Source of the DNA: CAYUCJ01 sp049282265
Lineage (GTDB): Bacteria > Desulfobacterota > DSM-4660 > Desulfatiglandales > Desulfatiglandaceae
Reading direction: 5' to 3'
NCBI GenBank assembly: GCA_049282265.1
Contig: JBAPTR010000092.1
Coordinates: 1 to 48,904 of the forward strand
DNA: 48,904 nucleotides
The translations under genes were made by a program, and so were the position numbers. Below are positions 43,751 to 48,904 of this stretch, piece by piece. Each line of letters starts with the position of its first letter. Position 1 is the stretch's first letter. The notes beneath the pieces were generated by a model that did no database searches, was not told the origin of the DNA, and was given only the letters and a program-made list of their open reading frames with translations.

Positions 43751-44989
43751 TTAAACAGCGATTGCTTGCAGATATTCAGGTACCGCTTTGGTTTCGGCCA
43801 TGGACAGGGGGCGGCCCAGGGTGATGGCGTGTTTGATAATGGGCGCATCTTCCATACAATTGATCAGGTTGGCACCCACCAGGATATCACCGTCGTATAC
43901 CAGCAGCTTGAACTTGCCGTCCCTTTTGAACGGGTTGCCCAAGGTTTCCATGTGAACGTTCTTGCTATCGGTATGGACATTGCCGATCTGAGCAAAGATC
44001 CAATCAAAAAAAGGACTGACGTGCTGGGGGATGATCCCATCAAAACGCGCGTATCGGCCGGCCATGTTCAAGCCTGCCGTCCGTCCCTGGTAACACGCCC
44101 TGACCCAGGTGCCCTGCCATTCATGTTTACCACTCATGGGGTTGATCCCCTGGGCACAGTCGCCGGCAGCATACAATCCCGGAACACTGGATCGGCAGCA
44201 GGCATCGATGAGAATACCTGAATCGATATCCACTTGTTGATGATCAATGAATTGGAGGCTGGGCCGGATACCTGTACAGACGCCGATGAAATCGGCATCC
44301 TCGACAATAGTGTGGGGAAAGAAGCAACACACCCCCTCGGCGCTTTCCGAAAGGCCCTGCAGGGAGCATCCCAACATGAATTCAACCGCGTGTTGCTCGA
44401 AGTAACGCTGTAAAAAACCGGCCGTCAAGCTATGGGAGCCATGGGGCATCACCTGGCCGGCCACATCGACCACGATGATGTGGGCCTTTTGCTTGGTCAT
44501 GATCTCCGCGATTTTGATGCCTACCAGGGACGCCCCCAAAATGACCGCTTTTTTTGCGGTGGCCATTACGCTTTCCAGATTTCGAGTGCTCTCGGAAGTC
44601 CGCAAAGGATAGGCAAAGGGCGATTCGCTCAAACCCGGCACGGGGGGCAGGGCGGCGTTGGCGCCGGTAGCCACCAGACACCGATCGTAGTCCATCTGTT
44701 GACCATCCTCTGTACACACGGTGCGGGCCAAAGCATCCAATGCAACAACCGGGCTGCCGAAATGACATGCTACCTCATGGCGGCGGTAGAAATCCGCACC
44801 AAAGGGATAGCACCGCTCCCAGTCCATCATCCCCTTCAGATAATAGGGCGCGAGCATGGGGTTGAATGCCGGTTCGCGGGTGTCAGACAGCATGTGGATC
44901 TCTCCCCCAAAGCCAGCCTCACGGATAGCCTTAACCGCATGGCAGGCCGCGCCGCCGTTGCCGAGAACCACTATTCGCTTGTTTGTCAT
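43751..44989 (-). CDS. FAD/NAD(P)-dependent pyridine nucleotide-disulfide-type oxidoreductase
   Basis: 412 aa. N-terminal FAD-binding fold (RIVVLGNGGAACHAVKAI), second nucleotide-binding fold (KKAVILGASLVGIKIAEIM) and the FAD-contact motif near the end (VPGLYAAGDCAQG). No redox-active CxxxxC, so more like nitrite-reductase or rubredoxin-reductase type NAD(P)H oxidoreductases than a true disulfide reductase. It runs convergent to the molybdoenzyme operon, 9 bp apart at the 3' ends, and could be its NAD(P)H partner. ATG 44989 (GAGGTAAGAGGT) is chosen; the track start at 45082 adds a low-complexity N-terminus. Confidence 0.9.
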   Translation of the reverse strand: MTNKRIVVLGNGGAACHAVKAIREAGFGGEIHMLSDTREPAFNPMLAPYYLKGMMDWERCYPFGADFYRRHEVACHFGSPVVALDALARTVCTEDGQQMDYDRCLVATGANAALPPVPGLSESPFAYPLRTSESTRNLESVMATAKKAVILGASLVGIKIAEIMTKQKAHIIVVDVAGQVMPHGSHSLTAGFLQRYFEQHAVEFMLGCSLQGLSESAEGVCCFFPHTIVEDADFIGVCTGIRPSLQFIDHQQVDIDSGILIDACCRSSVPGLYAAGDCAQGINPMSGKHEWQGTWVRACYQGRTAGLNMAGRYARFDGIIPQHVSPFFDWIFAQIGNVHTDSKNVHMETLGNPFKRDGKFKLLVYDGDILVGANLINCMEDAPIIKHAITLGRPLSMAETKAVPEYLQAIAV

Positions 44990-45237
44990 ACCTCTTACCT
45001 CACCTGTCGCCTGAAAAGGGCGGCTCTTAAGAATGATGGCACCGTAAAGAGCTGGTACCAAGCTATTATGCTGAAAGGGCATCCGTCAAAGATAGAAATT
45101 TACGGATTCACGTATTTGAATATGTCAGACCAATGATGGCGTGTCAATTTCTTCGGCAATACAGCATAAATGAGAAACAGGGACGCCCATGCAAAATTGC
45201 GTTTTTTTGCTTTTCAAGTGTGGTATGGGAAAAACTC

Positions 45238-45384
45238 ATGCCGAGACAGTCAAGAATAGACGCTCCGGGAGCGTTGTACCACATCATTTGTCGTGGGATC
45301 GAACGGCGGCGGATATTTGAAGACGATGAAGACAGGGACAATTTCGTCAAACGGCTCGGTGGCATCGTCATCCTCTGCGGATGA
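45238..45384 (+). pseudogene. RAYT (Y1 transposase) N-terminal fragment 1
   Basis: 48 codons: MPRQSRIDAPGALYHIICRG and ERRRIFEDDEDRDNF match the start of REP-associated tyrosine transposases (IS200-like Y1 family). The frame then runs into unrelated codons and a stop; the HUH histidines and catalytic Tyr are missing. A decayed copy. Confidence 0.7.
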
Positions 45385-45502
45385 GGTCGGACGAATATAA
45401 CTTTTTGAAAGTCCAAGATAATAAGGCGAAAACGGCGCTATTTTTGGTCTTGGACTGCCATTTTTGCCATGAAAAATGGGCATTTAAAAAAGAGGCAAGA
45501 TA

Positions 45503-45571
45503 ATGCCAAGAGCGAATCGGCGCTACATACCAGGAGTTGTTTGGCACATTACCCATCGTTGCCATGGATAG
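45503..45571 (+). pseudogene. RAYT (Y1 transposase) N-terminal fragment 2
   Basis: 22 codons, too short for ordinary ORF listing: MPRANRRYIPGVVWHITHRC, the start of a different RAYT subtype, then a stop. RBS AGAGGCAAG lies upstream, and just before it is a perfect hairpin, CCATTTTT/AAAAATGG (45458-45479). Two fragments of distinct subtypes within 350 bp mark a repeatedly invaded site. Confidence 0.65.
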
Positions 45572-45679
45572 CGGAACGCTCTTTAACAATCTAATTGACA
45601 AGAAAATTGTTCAGGGCTCGTATAGTTCCCGCAAAAAAATCGGAGATGAGTTTGACCGGTATTGAATTTTCTGTTGAAA

Positions 45680-46163
45680 GATAAATTATATAATTTTAAA
45701 AGAGCGCGCTCTCGCAGACGCAAAAACCTGAAGAACCCCTTTTTCCTTGCAATTTATCAGTGAAGTGATAAAGAATATTTTTGCCTTCACCAGAATGCTC
45801 TGCAGTCCACTGCAGGGATGACCAGCCTGCGCCGGAGACTCCGGTGCACCACCGATCAGATACCCCGCAACCCGCTGCAAAGCGTTCCACTGACTTCCCT
45901 GGCCAAGGCTATTCTTCCGACAAAACCCTGGTGGTGTCCATACGCGAATACTCACGGGCTGCCGCTAGGCTTCCAATATCTGCCTGCACCTGTTGTGGAC
46001 TTGTTTCTTTGCGGAGTGCCGAATCAAGATCGGCTTTTATTTACGGCGGGATTTCATCCAGAGATCCGGCTTTCCGTGGAGAGAGGGAGTCAATAGCCAA
46101 GAATGGCAAATATCCACTTATAGGTTGAGTTATTAAATTTTAAAAGAGCGTCCTGCTCTCCAC
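45680..46163 (+). repeat. Long dispersed repeat, copy B2, preceded by a partial copy
   Basis: 45737-46163 is the direct copy of 40378-40797. Just before it, ATAATTTTAAAAGAGCGCGCTCTC (45692-45715) equals the end of the repeat unit, so units lie in tandem. Palindromes inside include CTGCAG-TCCA-CTGCAG and GCGCCGGAG/CTCCGGTGC. The frame 45686-45955 on the minus strand is a by-product of the repeat. It lies in a 954-bp gene-free gap (45572-46525). Confidence 0.7.
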
Positions 46164-46208
46164 GAGAGTAGATTTGACCCCTTTACCTGCGCCAATCATA
46201 AAGCAGGT

Positions 46209-46430
46209 CCCATTTTTTCTTGCAATTTATCAATAAAGTGATAAGCGATATGATTATTTGATTGGCCAAGGCTATATTTAGGATAAAATTCAAATAATAT
46301 CGTAATCGCTTTCTGTAATCGTTGTGGGATTCCCTTGGGCTTGTTTCTTTGCGCAGTGCCGAATCAAGGGCAGTTTCAATTTCCAGACGGCGAGTTTTGG
46401 AGCCGGAAAACTGCCAGATTTCCACAACAG
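46209..46430 (+). repeat. Long dispersed repeat, copy B3, internally deleted
   Basis: Begins CCCATTTTTTCTTGCAATTT like B1/B2, loses about 100 bp of the interior, then resumes at TTGGCCAAGGCTAT and GTTGTGGGATTC...TTGTTTCTTTGCGCAGTGCC. It ends ~95 bp before the restriction gene start. Confidence 0.6.
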
Positions 46431-46525
46431 TGCATGCCGAGCGCCTATTGATAGCCGCACATATACGGAAACCATACAGTCACTTGTTATAGCGCTTGAC
46501 GACGCACACCGAGACAGGAGCGAAA

Positions 46526-48904
46526 GTGTCCGATAAAGAAGCTACAGCCCGAATCAAGATCAACAATCTGCTCGAAACGGCAGGCTGGCGTTTCTTTCCG
46601 GAAGGGGGCGCGCTCGCCAACATCCGCCTTGAGTCCAGCGTGACGATCAAGTCATCCGATCTGGAAGCACTTGGCGAGAACTTCGAGAAGACAAGCAAGG
46701 GATTCATCGACTTCCTGCTGCTTGACAACAAAGGCTTCCCTCTCATCGTCATGGAGGCCAAATCAGAGGACAAAAACCCGCTCGTCGGCAAGGAGCAGGC
46801 CCGCAAATACGCCAAGTCCCAGAACTGCCGGTTCGTCATTCTCTCAAACGGCAACCTGCACTACTTTTGGGATCTGGAGCGCGGCAATCCTTACATTATT
46901 ACGTCTTTCCCAACGCCGGATTCGGTGATTGTCTACCAGCAGGTCACGCCCAACCCGAAACGTCTCATCGAGGACCAGGTCGGCGACGACTACATCGTGC
47001 TGACTCAACGCCCGAACTATCAATCCGAAGCGGCGTGGCGCAGCGAAGCCGAGCGTCCCCGCTACATCCAGGCCAATAAACTGCGTTTCTTGCGGCCCTA
47101 TCAGTTGAAGGCCATTCACGCCCTGCAAAGGGCAGTCGAAGAAGGCAAAGACCGATTCCTTTTTGAGATGGCCACCGGCACCGGCAAGACACTCACTGCC
47201 GCCGCCGTCATCAAGCTCTTTCTCCGGTCCGGCAATGCCCGGCGCGTGTTGTTTCTGGTGGACCGCCTTGAACTGGAGGATCAGGCCAAGAAGGCCTTCG
47301 CGGCTCTGCTGTCCGCCGACTTTCAGACGGTGATCTACAAGGAAAATCGTGACGACTGGCGGCGAGCGGAAATCGTGGTCACCACAGTGCAATCGTTACT
47401 CTTCAACAACAAATACCAGCGACTCTTCTCGCCGACCGATTTCGATCTCGTGATCTCCGACGAAGCGCACCGCTCCATCGGCGGAAACGCCCGCGCCGTT
47501 TTCGACTACTTCATCGGCTACAAGCTCGGCCTCACCGCCACGCCCCGAGACTATCTCAAACGGTTCGATAAGGCCAACCCCACCATCCGTGATCCGCGCG
47601 AAGCCGAGCGGCGGCTGCTGCTCGACACGTACCGCACCTTCGGTTGCGAGAACAGTCAGCCCACCTACCGCTACTCGTTACTCGAGGGCGTGAAGGAAGG
47701 CTACTTGATCAACCCCACAGTGGTGGATGCCCGCACCGAGATCACCACTGAACTGCTTTCCGAAGAGGGCTTTGTCGTCTCGTTCACCGACGTTGCCGGC
47801 GAAGACCAACAGGAGGCCTTCAAACAGCGCGAATTCGAAAAGCGCTTCTTCGCCAAGGCCACCAACCAACTCTTTTGCAAGACCTTCCTGGAAAATGCCC
47901 TTCGCGATCCGGTCAGCGGCGAGATCGGCAAGTCCATCATCTTCGCGGTCAGCCAGAACCACGCCGCCAAGCTGGCGCAGATTTTCAATCAGATGGCCGA
48001 CCGCATGTTCCCCGGTAAGTACCAATCCGACTTCGCCGTACAGGTCACTTCCCAAATTTCCGACGCCCAGTTGTTCACCATCAACTTCAGCAACAACAAT
48101 CTGCTCGGTTCGGCAAACTTCCTGTCCGCGTACAAGACCAGCAAGGCGCGTGTCTGCGTGACGGTTGGTATGATGACCACCGGCTACGATTGCACCGACA
48201 TCCTGAATCTCGGTCTGTTTCGACCGATTTTCTCGCCGACCGACTTCATCCAGATCAAGGGACGCGGCACCCGCAAGCACAACTTCCTCGAACAGCTTTT
48301 CGATGACAGCCTCAAGGATGGCGTCTTGCAGCCGCAGAAGTCCTCCTTCAAGCTCTTCGATTTCTTCGCCAACTGCGAGTATTTTGAGGAGGAGTTCAAC
48401 TACGACGAGGTGTTGAAGCTTCCCCGGCCCCAGGGAAAGGGTCCCGATGACGGCGGAGGCACAGGCCCAGTGGTGGTCGGCGGCGCCTACGAGCACCTGG
48501 GCACGGACATCCTTTCCATGATCAAGGAAGAGGCCATCGGCTACGAGGGCATGAAGATCGACCGGATGTTTTTCGAGAAATTCGAGGACACGGTGCGCGA
48601 AAACGACTTCATTGCAAAGAGTGTGGAGACCGGGCAATGGAATCGGGTCATCGACTATGTGAATCGCGATGTCTTCGACAAGCCCGAAGAATACTACACT
48701 CTTGACAAACTGCGCAAAGCCGCCGCCGTGGACCGCCGCCTGACCCTCCGGGAGATCCTGGAAAAGATTTTCGGTCTCATCCCGCGCTTCAAGTCTAAGG
48801 ACGAACTACTGGAAGAGGAATTTGCTAAGTTCGTCTCCGACACCAAGCCCGAAGAGGCCGAGGTCATCCCGGCCATCAAGACCTTTTTCAAGGCCTACGT
48901 CACC
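46526..48904 (+). CDS. hsdR: Type I restriction enzyme R subunit (HsdR, EcoEI-like), 3' end beyond the window
   Basis: 793 codons, open to the last base, so partial. Motor and nuclease subunit of a type I restriction-modification system. Nuclease motif: D62 in KGFIDFLLL and E77-A-K79 (IVMEAKSED) of the PD-(D/E)xK fold. Superfamily 2 helicase: Walker A EMATGTGKT near 214-222, DEAH at 312-315 (SDEAHRS), motif III LTATP, and motif VI QIKGRGTRKH (576-584). Length and the C-terminal style fit EcoEI-type HsdR. Start is GTG 46526 with AGGAG six bases upstream. HsdM and HsdS are not in the window; they may follow. Overall a defence gene at the edge of a repeat-rich stretch. Confidence 0.9.
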   Translation, partial: MSDKEATARIKINNLLETAGWRFFPEGGALANIRLESSVTIKSSDLEALGENFEKTSKGFIDFLLLDNKGFPLIVMEAKSEDKNPLVGKEQARKYAKSQNCRFVILSNGNLHYFWDLERGNPYIITSFPTPDSVIVYQQVTPNPKRLIEDQVGDDYIVLTQRPNYQSEAAWRSEAERPRYIQANKLRFLRPYQLKAIHALQRAVEEGKDRFLFEMATGTGKTLTAAAVIKLFLRSGNARRVLFLVDRLELEDQAKKAFAALLSADFQTVIYKENRDDWRRAEIVVTTVQSLLFNNKYQRLFSPTDFDLVISDEAHRSIGGNARAVFDYFIGYKLGLTATPRDYLKRFDKANPTIRDPREAERRLLLDTYRTFGCENSQPTYRYSLLEGVKEGYLINPTVVDARTEITTELLSEEGFVVSFTDVAGEDQQEAFKQREFEKRFFAKATNQLFCKTFLENALRDPVSGEIGKSIIFAVSQNHAAKLAQIFNQMADRMFPGKYQSDFAVQVTSQISDAQLFTINFSNNNLLGSANFLSAYKTSKARVCVTVGMMTTGYDCTDILNLGLFRPIFSPTDFIQIKGRGTRKHNFLEQLFDDSLKDGVLQPQKSSFKLFDFFANCEYFEEEFNYDEVLKLPRPQGKGPDDGGGTGPVVVGGAYEHLGTDILSMIKEEAIGYEGMKIDRMFFEKFEDTVRENDFIAKSVETGQWNRVIDYVNRDVFDKPEEYYTLDKLRKAAAVDRRLTLREILEKIFGLIPRFKSKDELLEEEFAKFVSDTKPEEAEVIPAIKTFFKAYVT

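Noticed and set aside
45686..45955. Minus-strand protein conserved between repeat copies (also 40230-40523)
   Set aside because: The frame is open in one copy only; copy B1 has stops in the matching frame, so it is a by-product of a repeat.
1..48904. CRISPR arrays, rRNA or tRNA genes
   Set aside because: No regularly spaced direct repeats and no cloverleaf or rRNA-like sequence seen on either strand by eye.

Overview
The window looks like the chromosome of an anaerobic, probably uncultured Desulfobacterota (former Deltaproteobacteria) bacterium. The reasons are the mix of genes (formate-tetrahydrofolate ligase, a 2-hydroxyacyl-CoA dehydratase with its ATP-driven activator, a fused FAD/Fe-S hydroxyacid dehydrogenase, a multisubunit hydrogenase-like proton-pumping complex, molybdopterin enzymes, a probable selenoprotein) and gaps full of short palindromic repeats. 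No 16S rRNA or tRNA is present, so the assignment is inference.

Layout. 1-4.6 kb: housekeeping genes (FmdB zinc ribbon, ispF, cysS, uvrB). 4.77-12.5 kb: an acyl-CoA cluster (FAD/Fe-S dehydrogenase, single-subunit 2-hydroxyacyl-CoA dehydratase, activator, AMP-dependent acyl-CoA ligase, thiolase), with a short MITE-like element inside it. 12.6-15.5 kb: a palindromic element, a terminator, PiT phosphate transporter, DUF47 protein and a Cys-cluster protein. 15.7-17.5 kb: fhs on the minus strand. 18.07-19.54 kb: a response-regulator receiver fused to a divergent phosphofructokinase, bracketed by two 153-bp copies of a four-hairpin element. 19.8-21.1 kb: a prenyltransferase-type toroid protein and a truncated dynamin-like GTPase. 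21.8-29.3 kb: a six-gene complex related to hydrogenase 4 and complex I whose large subunit has lost the NiFe cysteines (Ehr type). 29.7-35.4 kb: HAD protein, MOT1-type anion transporter, half-size UPF0016 protein, tiny membrane protein, hybrid histidine kinase, nitrilase.

35.4-40.2 kb: a cell-envelope redox locus. On the minus strand are a Tat-exported sulfite-oxidase-family molybdoenzyme, a small exported heavy-metal-associated-like protein that reads through an in-frame UGA (candidate selenoprotein, invisible to ordinary ORF calling), and a membrane-anchored MsrA-MsrB fusion. An OmpR-type two-component system is transcribed divergently. The set resembles, by composition, the MsrPQ/two-component arrangement for periplasmic methionine sulfoxide repair.

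40.2-46.5 kb: a molybdopterin oxidoreductase with its four-cluster ferredoxin subunit and a convergent FAD/NAD(P) oxidoreductase, bracketed by ~420-bp dispersed repeats and two decayed RAYT (Y1) transposase fragments. 46.5 kb to the end: the 5' part of a type I restriction R subunit, cut by the window edge. The most novel items are the UGA-containing gene, the receiver-phosphofructokinase fusion with its flanking hairpin elements, and the cysteine-less hydrogenase-like complex.
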